Source of the DNA: Pseudomonas sp. ANT_H12B
GTDB lineage: Bacteria > Pseudomonadota > Gammaproteobacteria > Pseudomonadales > Pseudomonadaceae
Length of the DNA: 64,000 nucleotides
Direction of reading: 5' to 3'
Assembly (NCBI RefSeq): GCF_008369325.1
Contig: NZ_VOBI01000023.1
Coordinates: 30,531-94,530 of the forward strand
Below are positions 17,404 to 25,700 of the stretch, piece after piece. Positions within the stretch are counted from its first letter, which is position 1. Every line of letters starts with the position of its first letter. Position numbers and translations under genes: made by a program. The notes under the pieces were generated by a model. The model had not been told where the DNA came from. It searched no databases and was given only the letters and a program-made list of their open reading frames with translations.

Positions 17404-18865
17404 ATTCCCCTCCCGTTGCCACTTTGAAGTTGAGACTAACGCGGGTTCCTTCCTGCTCCTGGCTGGTCAATTGGACCGAGCCTTCGAAACGCTCCATTAT
17501 TCTTTTGACCAGGGCCAGGCCAACGCCCAACCCTCCTTGTTTGGTAGTAAAAAACGGCTTGAAGACCATCAGTTGCTGCTGTTTGGTCATGCCTTTGCCG
17601 GTATCGCTCAGGACCATGCGCAAGTACCCGGGCGTTGGCGAATCAATATCAATACTCAGAACGCCGCCCTTGGGCATGGCTTCCAGCGCATTGGCAAACA
17701 GGCTATTGAGAATTTGCGTGAGCAACACCTGCTGGCTGACGATCGGTGGACAGCTTCGTGGCGTGAAGCGCACCTCGACGTTAGAGCGCTTGATCAATGC
17801 CTCGAAGGCACTCAGGGTGTCGTCGATGGCCAGCATCAGGGCCACAGTTTCACAGTCGTCATTCATCGGTCGCAACGACACCAGCAATTCGCGGACCCAG
17901 CGCGACATGCGATCGACCTGGTTGATGATGTCGCCGATGTTCTTCTGCGCGTTCTGGCTGGCGATTTCCTGGGCCAGTTCGGCGCTGGAACGTATGTTCG
18001 CCAACGGATTGCGCAGGCTGTGAGCGACCGCCGAGGACATTTCCCCCAGCGCGGCAAAGGTCTCGTTGTTGATCAATTGTTTCTGCTGGCTCTGCAGCAG
18101 TATTGCCGCACGCCGCACAATCCAGAACAGCCCCAGGTAGATGGCCGCCCCGCCGAGCAAGGTCGCCAGCCAGATCGACTTGAAGCCACGCTGGATGCGC
18201 TCCACCAGGTCCGCCGGTTCCTTGTAGATCTCCACCATGGCGATCACTTTGCTCTTGTCGGCATTGAACATCGGGATGTAGTTCTCGATGAACAAATACT
18301 TGGGTTCGCGCAACAGCATCTGTTCGGGGCGCTCTTCGTCGACCTGGTGGTAGCTGGTGGACACCGGCTCCTTCATTTCAAAAGATTCGTCCAGCTCCTC
18401 GTCGCCCTCGATGCGCACGCCGATCAGCTGCGGGTTAGTGGACCAGACCACGGTGCGATCCAGGGCGTATACCGTGGCCAATAGAACGTCCGGCAGATGC
18501 TCAATATGATCCAGAAACTCAATGCGTGAGGCGGCACGAGACGCCGGAGGCACATCCGGGTAGGCGTTGTCCTGACGCGGATCGAGCATTTCGCCCATGG
18601 TTCTGTTCGGGGCAATCGCGGCATGGCGAATTTCGGCATCACCAATGGCCTGAACGAACTGCGCCGTCAGCATGGAATCACGCTCAATGCTCTCATCGAC
18701 CACGAAACGCGTGGAAATATAGCCCAGCCCCAGCGCCACGGCGGCGATGATGAAAAAGCTGCCCAAGGAAAACCAGCGCAACAAATTGAACTGTCCGCGC
18801 CAGCCCTTGCCTTCTGCTGCCGGCGTATCCGGCGCAGGTACTTTTTGTTGTTCCAGTATCTGCAT
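17369..18865 (-). CDS. mnxS1: MnxS1-like membrane sensor histidine kinase
   Basis: 498 residues. TM1 lies at about 30-52 and a periplasmic sensor region at about 53-230, containing the RTMGEMLDPR and YALDRTVVWSTNP segments shared with the second kinase. TM2 is at about 233-255. A HisKA-type dimerisation helix with SSAVAHSLRNPLANIRSSAE gives the phospho-acceptor His, followed by an HATPase_c domain (NSLFANALEAM, DTGKGM, GGLGVGLALVKRIME). It overlaps mnxR and is thus its cognate partner. The S1/S2 naming is by analogy to P. putida GB-1 and could be swapped. Confidence 0.8.
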   Translation of the reverse strand: MQILEQQKVPAPDTPAAEGKGWRGQFNLLRWFSLGSFFIIAAVALGLGYISTRFVVDESIERDSMLTAQFVQAIGDAEIRHAAIAPNRTMGEMLDPRQDNAYPDVPPASRAASRIEFLDHIEHLPDVLLATVYALDRTVVWSTNPQLIGVRIEGDEELDESFEMKEPVSTSYHQVDEERPEQMLLREPKYLFIENYIPMFNADKSKVIAMVEIYKEPADLVERIQRGFKSIWLATLLGGAAIYLGLFWIVRRAAILLQSQQKQLINNETFAALGEMSSAVAHSLRNPLANIRSSAELAQEIASQNAQKNIGDIINQVDRMSRWVRELLVSLRPMNDDCETVALMLAIDDTLSAFEALIKRSNVEVRFTPRSCPPIVSQQVLLTQILNSLFANALEAMPKGGVLSIDIDSPTPGYLRMVLSDTGKGMTKQQQLMVFKPFFTTKQGGLGVGLALVKRIMERFEGSVQLTSQEQEGTRVSLNFKVATGGEYGAQHSAGRGR

Positions 18866-18960
18866 GGGACCTTCCTGGATGCTTGCATCAAGCCCTTTTT
18901 AGCCGTGTTTCAGATCAGTGTAGGTGGCATTGATCGTGGCCGACGGCCCAATGATAGTAA

Positions 18961-19599
18961 TTAGCCGCTATCGGGATTGAACCGCCAATGATTGCTGACG
19001 ATCAGGCTCAGGTTGTGGTCCTTGCTGCGTCCGTTGTCGACGCCTTCGATAAACAGCCCGAGTTTTTTTCGCAGATCGGTGACCTCGGCGAGTTCCCCGG
19101 TGAGAAACTTCCAGCCCGGTCCGACCTTGAAGCGTTGTGCATAGGCCTTGAGCACTTCAGGCGTATCGCTCAGGGGATCGATGCTGATGGAGTAGAAAAA
19201 GATGTCCTGGCCGACCCGATCCCCCAGCAATTTCTGCACCTGACGCAAACGCGCGGTTTCCAGTGGGCAAGAGTCACTGCACGTAGTGAATATGAAATTG
19301 ATCACCACCACTTTGTCCCTGATCAAGTCATCGAAGAAATGCAGCTGCCGACCGTCCTGATCGGTCAGCAGGGTGTTGGGGAAATAGTCGCCACCCCAGG
19401 GTGTCGTCGACTCCGGCGACGCCGAGCCTGGCGCAGCAACCTCGTGAGCCACCAGCACCTGACTGACCGGCAGACAGGTGACGAGCATTAATGCCCGAAG
19501 AGCGAGCCAGGTTGCTGGACTCAACGTTCTTCTCAAACGTACGCGCAGTAGCGGCAGGAGGCCGAACCGTTTGGAGGGAGGCTGCGATTTATTGTCCAT
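18961..19599 (-). CDS. SCO1/SenC-type copper chaperone between the two mnxS genes
   Basis: About 212 residues. An N-terminal membrane anchor or signal (LALRALMLVTCLPVSQVLVA) is followed by a thioredoxin-like SCO domain. The copper-binding CSDSCP (CxxxCP) motif and a distal histidine in KDHNLSLIV are visible. SCO proteins deliver or reduce copper for cuproenzymes. Two more are encoded near mnxG, which suggests service to the multicopper oxidase. The ATG at 19599 follows a GAGG. A longer frame reaching 19704 lacks support. Confidence 0.82.
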   Translation of the reverse strand: MDNKSQPPSKRFGLLPLLRVRLRRTLSPATWLALRALMLVTCLPVSQVLVAHEVAAPGSASPESTTPWGGDYFPNTLLTDQDGRQLHFFDDLIRDKVVVINFIFTTCSDSCPLETARLRQVQKLLGDRVGQDIFFYSISIDPLSDTPEVLKAYAQRFKVGPGWKFLTGELAEVTDLRKKLGLFIEGVDNGRSKDHNLSLIVSNHWRFNPDSG

Positions 19600-19787
19600 C
19601 ACCAGCCGCCTCGAAGGTCGTAAAGGGGAGTGATGGGGGTTTTGCAAGGATCTCGCCAGACCTGTAACAACTTTATACAAAAGCGTTAATGGTCGATAAA
19701 ACAATGGCTTAACAACTTAAATGTGCCATTCGCGAGAAAAGCGACTGGGGGATGACACCCGCTAATGGGGAAAGCTCACACCCATGT

Positions 19788-21254
19788 TCAGGGCATCAAC
19801 TTGAATGACAGACGGACGCTTGTGCCCTCGCCTTCACGGCTGCCCAGAGCCACTGCACCGCCGAAACGCTCCATGATGCGCTTGACCAGCACCAGCCCGA
19901 CCCCGAGCCCGCCTTGCTTGGTGGTAAAGAACGGCCGGAAGGCCATGCTGCGTTGTTCCTCGGTCATGCCTTTGCCGGTGTCGCTCACCACCACGCACAC
20001 GCCTCGGGAATCGGTTGGCTCCAGCGTGATGGTCAACGTGCCGCCCCGCGCCATCGCTTCCAGTGCGTTGGCGAGCAAACTGTTGAGAATCTGCGTCAAC
20101 TGCACTTGCTGGCTCAGGACCATCGGTGTTTCTTTCGGCTCGAATACGACGTGGATCGAGGCTTTGGCAATCTGCTGCTCGAACGCCATCAGGCTGTCAT
20201 GCAGTGCCGCCACCAGATTCACCGGCTCGGCCTCGTCGTTGATCGGACGCAAGGACTGCAGCAGCTCCCTTACCCACTTCGACATGCGATCCACCTGGCC
20301 GATGATGTCGTTGATGTTCTTGTGCGCCGCCCCATTGTCGAACTCCAGGGCCAGCTCGGCGCTGGAGCGGATGGTCGCCAACGGATTGCGCAAACTGTGG
20401 GCCACCGCCGACGACATCTCGCCCAAGGCGACAAAGGTTTCGTTGGTGATCAGTTGTTTCTGTTGCGCGGCGAGCAAAATCGCCGCGCGGCGCACGATCC
20501 AGTACAGCCCCAGATAAATCAGACCACCGCCCAGGGCGGTGGCCAGCCAGATCAGCACCAGGCCGCGCTCCATGCGACTGATCAGGTCTTTGGGTTCCTT
20601 GTAGATCTCGACCATCGCCGTGACGTTCTTGCCGTCGGCATCAAACAGCGGAATATAGTTTTCGATAAAAATGTATTCCGGGGGCGTCACAAACTTCTGT
20701 TCCATGCGGCTCTTGTCTACATCGTGATAGCTGGCCGACACAGGGGTTTTGGAGGAAAACGCCTGATCGAGGTCTTCATCGGAGTGGATCGTGGTGCCCA
20801 TCAATGCCGGGTTGGTCGACCAGATCACCATGCGGTCGAGGGCATAGATGTTGGCCAGGATCACGTCCGGCAAGTGCTCGATATGGTCGAGGAATTCGCC
20901 ACGGGCATTGGCGCGGGCCATCGGGTCGACCTCGGGAAAATCCTTGTCCTTGCGCGGGTCGAGCAACTCGCCCATGGTCCGCACGTTGGGAATAGCGACG
21001 TGGCGCACCTCCGCCGAGGCAATCGCCTGAATGAACTGCGACGTCAGCAGCGCATCACGCTGAATGCTTTCGGTAATCACGAACCGCGTGGACACCGACC
21101 CCAACGCCACCGCCACCGTGCCGATCACCGCCATGCTGATGAGCGAAAACCAGCGCAGCAGATTGAACGGCTGTTTGCGCGAGCTCAGGTGGACATCGCC
21201 CTCTTCGGGCTGGTGCATTTTTACGGGCATATCCATGGACGTTGTTCCCGACAT
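19788..21254 (-). CDS. mnxS2: MnxS2-like membrane sensor histidine kinase
   Basis: About 488 residues, paralogous to the kinase at 17369-18865 along its whole length. TM1 follows FNLLRWFSL, the periplasmic sensor region has RTMGELLDPRK and YALDRMVIWSTNP, and TM2 is followed by SSAVAHSLRNPLATIRSSAE with the phospho-acceptor His. The ATPase domain has NSLLANALEAM, DTGKGM and GGLGVGLVLVKRIME. Likely both kinases signal to MnxR. The start is uncertain: 21254 follows AGGGG closely, while 21236 matches the paralogue's N-terminal length better. Confidence 0.8.
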   Translation of the reverse strand: MSGTTSMDMPVKMHQPEEGDVHLSSRKQPFNLLRWFSLISMAVIGTVAVALGSVSTRFVITESIQRDALLTSQFIQAIASAEVRHVAIPNVRTMGELLDPRKDKDFPEVDPMARANARGEFLDHIEHLPDVILANIYALDRMVIWSTNPALMGTTIHSDEDLDQAFSSKTPVSASYHDVDKSRMEQKFVTPPEYIFIENYIPLFDADGKNVTAMVEIYKEPKDLISRMERGLVLIWLATALGGGLIYLGLYWIVRRAAILLAAQQKQLITNETFVALGEMSSAVAHSLRNPLATIRSSAELALEFDNGAAHKNINDIIGQVDRMSKWVRELLQSLRPINDEAEPVNLVAALHDSLMAFEQQIAKASIHVVFEPKETPMVLSQQVQLTQILNSLLANALEAMARGGTLTITLEPTDSRGVCVVVSDTGKGMTEEQRSMAFRPFFTTKQGGLGVGLVLVKRIMERFGGAVALGSREGEGTSVRLSFKLMP

Positions 21255-21257
21255 TTC

Positions 21258-21267
21258 CCCTATAGGG
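21258..21267. repeat. 10-bp perfect palindrome at the mnxS2 start
   Basis: CCCTATAGGG is a perfect palindrome lying over the 5' leader/start region of mnxS2. It resembles the C-tract/G-tract palindromes found further upstream but has shorter arms. It could be an operator or chance. Confidence 0.3.
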
Positions 21268-21342
21268 TTATAGCCCACTAATGGCCGTTTGCCCGCCATT
21301 GGGGTTTCGTTCCCCGCCACCCTCCCCGTTATCCCCATCTGC

Positions 21343-21356
21343 CCCCAATGCTGGGG
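21343..21356. promoter_or_regulatory. CCCC-N6-GGGG palindrome (putative MnxR site A)
   Basis: CCCCAATGCTGGGG is centred about 123 bp upstream of the inferred start site of the sigma-54 promoter at 21446. Additional C-tracts and G-tracts surround it (GGGG at 21301-21304, CCCC at 21312-21315, 21324-21327 and 21333-21336). The same palindrome class recurs upstream of mnxG, the secretion operon and gspG. Position and symmetry fit an enhancer for an NtrC-type activator. That MnxR binds it is inference. Confidence 0.6.
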
Positions 21357-21445
21357 ACAGTGGCCCTGTCCTCATGGCTGGTGCTCTGACGGCGCTGGCG
21401 CGTCACACGCCTTGGTTCCGGGCCTTTCACGGACGTTTTCGCCGG

Positions 21446-21462
21446 TTGGTATGGAAGTTGCC
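21446..21462 (+). promoter_or_regulatory. Sigma-54 (-24/-12) promoter of the secreted-protein/curlin operon
   Basis: TTGGTATGGAAGTTGCC matches TGGCAC-N5-TTGCW with the essential GG (21448-21449) and GC (21460-21461) ten bases apart. The inferred start site is near 21473, giving a leader of about 49 nt to the ATG at 21522. Confidence 0.65.
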
Positions 21463-21521
21463 AAAACCCTCTTAACTGACCCATCTCCATGGGGCAGGCA
21501 TTCCGATAGAGGGATTAACTC

Positions 21522-22868
21522 ATGCACCCTTTACTGTCCAAAACCGCGGCCGCCCTGGTCGTTAGCGCACTGGCCCAAGGCGTCGCCCAAGCGGCGCTGT
21601 TTGCCGTCGACCCCGGCCCCTATATGCCAGCCAACGGCTCGTTCGCCGCCTGGTATCAGGACACTCATGGTCGAACCCTCGATCTTTGCCTGTCCAAGGC
21701 TGTCAGTTCCAGAGTTGCCAGTGCACCCGGTGCGCCGGCCTACATGTGCTTGTTGAATCCGACACCCGGCGTTTTCGACGACACGCAGCCCGTCGTTTTC
21801 CCGAGCAACTTTCCCGATGAGGCGTTCTGGTTCACCGGCGACGGCTCAATCGTCGACGCTGCACGAGGCATCGACCTGACCTTTGTCAGCGCCGTGGAAG
21901 CAGCCTTCGCCGCTGAAGAACCGGTAGAAGGCGACCAGGTCAGTTTTGGCCGCATCCGCATTCGGGTGGACGTGCCCACCGCCGGCGTCTACACCATCAC
22001 CCACCCCTATGGCGTCGACATATTTGACGTTCCCGCCGGTGGAGGTCGCGCAATCAACATGACCCGCGACATCGGCATCGGCACGCCGAAAACCTACGAC
22101 GGCGCACTCAAGAGTGACATCGGCCCGTTCCTGCGCAGCGTCAACGGTCCCTACACCGAGACCAACCCGGTCACCGGGTCGGCCGAGCAATTCGTGGGCG
22201 ATCCGAACCTGGAAGAAGCCTTCACCGGCAGCCCTTTCAATACCAACTACATCCGCATCGAAGGGCCTAACGGTCTGGACTTGCGCACGACGGTCATGGC
22301 CATTTCCGGCAAGTTGTCGACCGTGGTCCGGCCAACTCCGATGATCACCGAGCGCAGCACTTACTCGCGCACGGCCGGTGAAAGCGCACCGGTGGCGCAG
22401 CAGGATGTGTTCGTCATGGCCCCACCGCCACCGGCCACCGTGACCCTGGACAGCAACAGCCCGGTGCTGAACCTGACCGAAGCTGATACCTCCGGCCGCT
22501 GGTACGCCCAGTCCGCAACCAACCCGACATTGCCAAGCAACCTGGTGGTGACCGCCGACAACCACCTGGCCATTCCCAGCAGCACGCCGACCACCCTGTC
22601 GATGCCACTGACGGACCTGGTGGTGATCCAGACCGCCCAGTACAGCTTGAGCACCGCGCAAATCACGGTAGTGGCCTCGACCAGCGATGAAACCTCGCCG
22701 CCGGTACTCACCGCCACCTCCGGCACCGGTGTCGCCATCGGCGCCCTGAGTGGCGATGGTGCATCGAAATCCCTGGTGACCGGCATTTCGCCGATTCCAC
22801 CGGCCAAGGTTCGAGTGACGTCATCCAATGGCGGCAGCGACACCGAAGAAGTGGTCATCGTGCAATGA
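21522..22868 (+). CDS. Large secreted protein of unknown function, paralogue 1
   Basis: 448 residues with a signal peptide (cleaved after GVAQA, about residue 25). The first 300 residues align with the next gene product: VDPGPY, a pair of cysteines in DLCLSKA and YMCLLNP, PGVFDDTQP, YTITHPYGV, RDIGIGTP, GPFLRSVNGPYTE and VGDPNLEEA. The remaining part resembles beta-sandwich repeats. I recognise no catalytic motif. It is first in a probable operon with its paralogue and two curlins, downstream of a sigma-54 promoter, so a structural or matrix role is my inference. Confidence 0.75.
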   Translation: MHPLLSKTAAALVVSALAQGVAQAALFAVDPGPYMPANGSFAAWYQDTHGRTLDLCLSKAVSSRVASAPGAPAYMCLLNPTPGVFDDTQPVVFPSNFPDEAFWFTGDGSIVDAARGIDLTFVSAVEAAFAAEEPVEGDQVSFGRIRIRVDVPTAGVYTITHPYGVDIFDVPAGGGRAINMTRDIGIGTPKTYDGALKSDIGPFLRSVNGPYTETNPVTGSAEQFVGDPNLEEAFTGSPFNTNYIRIEGPNGLDLRTTVMAISGKLSTVVRPTPMITERSTYSRTAGESAPVAQQDVFVMAPPPPATVTLDSNSPVLNLTEADTSGRWYAQSATNPTLPSNLVVTADNHLAIPSSTPTTLSMPLTDLVVIQTAQYSLSTAQITVVASTSDETSPPVLTATSGTGVAIGALSGDGASKSLVTGISPIPPAKVRVTSSNGGSDTEEVVIVQ

Positions 22869-22903
22869 ACGCTCACATGCCCAGATCCTCATCAGGAGGC
22901 ATC

Positions 22904-25150
22904 ATGAACAATTGGCCACGCCTGGCGCTCAACGCCCTGGGACTGACTCTATCGCTGTCCGGCAGTGCTTTCGCGCAACTCGCTGCCGTCGACCCCGGCC
23001 CATACACCTTTGCCACCGGGAAATTCCCGATGTGGTATCAGGACAACACTCTGCTGTCGCTGGAACTGTGCCAGTCGCGGGCGACCAGCTCGCGGTCGCC
23101 TGGCGCACCAGGCGCGCCCTCCTACATGTGCATCCTGAATCCGGAACCTGGGGTTTTCGACGACACCCAGCCGATGGTGTTTCCGGATAACTGGCCACCG
23201 GAAACGTTCTGGTACCTCGCCGAGACCACCATCAATGATGTCGGAGGCTATGGCGTGGATGCCTACGTGGCCGGGATCGAAGCGGCATTCGCTGCGGAAA
23301 ACCCTGTCGACGGCGATCAGGCAAGCTTCGCGCGGATTCGTCTGCGGGTGAACGTGCCTGTCGCCGGGACCTACACCATCACCCACCCGTACGGCGTGGA
23401 AACGGTCAACGTCACCACGCCGGGCCGTCGGGCGATCAACATTACCCGCGACATCGGCATCGGCGCACCGGGCAATTTCTCGGGTGCCCTCAACGGGGAG
23501 GTCGGGCCATTCCTGCGCAGTGTCAACGGGCCGTACACCGAGGTGAACCCGGATACCGGCACCATCGAGACTTTCGTCGGCGATCCGAACCTCACCGAAG
23601 CGGTCACCGGCAGCCCGTTCAACAACAACTTCCTGCGTGTGCAGGGGCCGGCCGGGACCATCCAGACCGACCTCTTTACCGTGTCCGGCAAAGTCCTCGA
23701 CGACCGTGCGCAAACCCCGGTGGAAATCGGCCGCGCCACTTACCGCCGCACTTCTTCAGGCCCGGACACCAGCAGTACCCGGGTAGAAGTGTTTGGCAAA
23801 TCGACCAACGGCTCGAGCCTGTGCTTCCGCGAAACCGTGGCCCTGGTGGTCGGACCACCGCAGTCTCCCTGCCTGACCAACATGCTCGGCGACAACAATG
23901 GCCAGTTCTTCGGCCATCGCCTGACGGGTGCCACCGTGCCTGCGGTGGTGGTGGTCACCGCTACCGACCCGAGTGCCACCACCCGTCCAACGGCAGTGTC
24001 GAGCAAGGTCACCGACGTGGTGAAAATCCAGACGGCTCGCTACAACTGGAGCAATCACAGCCTGCTGATCGAAGCCACGTCGACTGACGAAGTGGCGGTG
24101 CCGGACATGGTCGCCCAGGGTTACGGGCGTCTGTCGAAGTCCGGCACGCTGCAAACAATCACCATCGCCGACCTGCTTCAGCCACCGGCTACCGTGACGG
24201 TCAAATCCGCCGCGGGCGGCAGTGACACCGAGCCTGTTGTGGTGGTCGGCGCGGCACCGGAAACCGGCGAGAACGAGGCGCCACTGGCGGTGGCCGACAC
24301 CGGGAGCACCAGCTTCGGGGTGCCGATCACACTCAACCTGCTGACCAACGACAGCGACCCGGACGGCGACACGCCACTGAGCATCACCGCGCTGACCCAA
24401 CCGGCCGCCGACCAGGGCACCGTGGCGTTGAGCGGCACGGCAGCGGTGGTCTACACCCCTCCAGCCGTGGTCACTGCACCGTTGACAACGACCTTCACCT
24501 ACAAGGCTCAAGACGTCAAAGGCCTGGCCTCGACCGCTCCGGCGACCGTGACCATCACCGTGGCGCCTAACCAGTCTCCGGAGGCCGTCGCCGACAGCAT
24601 CGCGACCCTGGGCGTGGCGGTACCGATCAACGTGCTGGCCAACGACACCGATCCGGAAGGCAACGTGCCGTTAGCGGTCGCCAGCCTGACACAGCCAGCA
24701 GCCGATCGCGGCACCGTCAGCACTGACGGGACGGTGATCACCTATACCCCACCGGCCACGGTCACGACGGCCTTCACCACGACCTTCACCTATATCGCCA
24801 GGGACAGCTTCGGCGCTCTGTCGACCCCGGCGACGGTCACGGTGCAAGTCTCGCCACGGCCTGCTGCGGAAACCTTCGCAGTGACAGCCGCCACGGTAAC
24901 GGCACGCTCCAACAACCGCTTCAACTGGGACTTCACGGGCACCTCATCGGTGACCACCGGCAACACCATCACCATTCAGGTGACCACCCCGACCGGGCTG
25001 GTGACGCTGGGCACTACCACGGTGCCGTTGACTGGTCGCTGGAGACTGACGGTGAGCAACAGCACCACGGTGATCCCGTCGGCTAACCCGACCGCGACCA
25101 TCCGCTCGTCCCAGGGCACCGTGCGCACGGTGTCGGTGATCTCGAACTGA
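22904..25150 (+). CDS. Large secreted protein with Ig/cadherin-like repeats, paralogue 2
   Basis: About 748 residues. The signal peptide ends at SAFAQ, followed by a domain collinear with the preceding gene product (cysteines in LELCQSR and YMCILNP). Two tandem repeats of about 95 residues (470-665) carry the LNLLTNDSDPDGDTPL and INVLANDTDPEGNVPL pattern typical of VCBS/cadherin-like, calcium-binding adhesin repeats, and a beta-rich end completes it. AGGAGG at 22894-22899 selects the ATG at 22904 over 22865. The linked curlin genes suggest an extracellular matrix or amyloid-associated protein. No enzymatic function is visible. Confidence 0.78.
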   Translation: MNNWPRLALNALGLTLSLSGSAFAQLAAVDPGPYTFATGKFPMWYQDNTLLSLELCQSRATSSRSPGAPGAPSYMCILNPEPGVFDDTQPMVFPDNWPPETFWYLAETTINDVGGYGVDAYVAGIEAAFAAENPVDGDQASFARIRLRVNVPVAGTYTITHPYGVETVNVTTPGRRAINITRDIGIGAPGNFSGALNGEVGPFLRSVNGPYTEVNPDTGTIETFVGDPNLTEAVTGSPFNNNFLRVQGPAGTIQTDLFTVSGKVLDDRAQTPVEIGRATYRRTSSGPDTSSTRVEVFGKSTNGSSLCFRETVALVVGPPQSPCLTNMLGDNNGQFFGHRLTGATVPAVVVVTATDPSATTRPTAVSSKVTDVVKIQTARYNWSNHSLLIEATSTDEVAVPDMVAQGYGRLSKSGTLQTITIADLLQPPATVTVKSAAGGSDTEPVVVVGAAPETGENEAPLAVADTGSTSFGVPITLNLLTNDSDPDGDTPLSITALTQPAADQGTVALSGTAAVVYTPPAVVTAPLTTTFTYKAQDVKGLASTAPATVTITVAPNQSPEAVADSIATLGVAVPINVLANDTDPEGNVPLAVASLTQPAADRGTVSTDGTVITYTPPATVTTAFTTTFTYIARDSFGALSTPATVTVQVSPRPAAETFAVTAATVTARSNNRFNWDFTGTSSVTTGNTITIQVTTPTGLVTLGTTTVPLTGRWRLTVSNSTTVIPSANPTATIRSSQGTVRTVSVISN

Positions 25151-25156
25151 GCCCTC

Positions 25157-25186
25157 GCCCCATCAACCGGAATTGGTTGATGGGGC
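25157..25186. repeat. Perfect 12-bp stem hairpin between the secreted-protein gene and csgB-like gene
   Basis: The arms 25157-25168 (GCCCCATCAACC) and 25175-25186 are perfect inverted copies around a GGAATT loop. It begins 7 nt after the stop codon and ends 26 nt before the curlin ATG. No T-run follows, so it is not a standard terminator. An attenuator or an mRNA-stabilising 3'/5' hairpin separating expression of the large proteins from the curlins is plausible. Confidence 0.7.
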
Positions 25187-25211
25187 CGGTCTCCCGGCAC
25201 AGGACAACGCC

Positions 25212-25673
25212 ATGAAAACGCCAACCGCCGCCCTGCTCTGCCTGCTTCTGCTCTACAGCAGTGCGGGCGTGCGCGCTGACGATTTGATGGAGAACGACGA
25301 CCTGGCCCCCGGCGCCGACCTCGGCGAGTTACCACCACCGATTGGCCAGCAAGCACTGATCGACCAGAACGGCCAGGCCAACGTTGCGTTGCTGCAACAG
25401 AACGGCCAGTCGTTGCTCGGCCGCATCGTTCAGTCGGGCAGTAATCAGGAAGCCTACATCCTGCAACAAGGCAGCGACCTGATGGCACTGATCACCCAGC
25501 AAGGTTCTGGCAACAACGCCTCGATCACGCAAAACGGCAGCCACAACCGCGCGCAGATTTCCCAGAACGGCAATAACAACGACGCCAGCATCGACCAGGC
25601 CGGCACGGGGCTTTCAAGCGCCGTGACCCAGTCAGGGAACGGCATGAGCGTTTCGGTCAAACAATATCGCTAA
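25212..25673 (+). CDS. csgB: Curlin-repeat protein, CsgB-like minor subunit
   Basis: 153 residues: a signal peptide (cleaved after GVRA, about 22), an acidic linker, then about five imperfect curlin repeats of 20-22 residues with the Q-x-G-x-x-N-x-x-x-I/L-x-Q pattern (for example ALIDQNGQANVALLQQNG and ASITQNGSHNRAQISQNG). The size equals that of known CsgB/CsgA proteins, while the neighbouring curlin is three times longer. It ends in basic residues (VKQYR). I call it the nucleator by size and order, which is inference. Confidence 0.78.
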   Translation: MKTPTAALLCLLLLYSSAGVRADDLMENDDLAPGADLGELPPPIGQQALIDQNGQANVALLQQNGQSLLGRIVQSGSNQEAYILQQGSDLMALITQQGSGNNASITQNGSHNRAQISQNGNNNDASIDQAGTGLSSAVTQSGNGMSVSVKQYR

Positions 25674-25700
25674 AGCACCGCACCACCTGGAGGTTTCATC

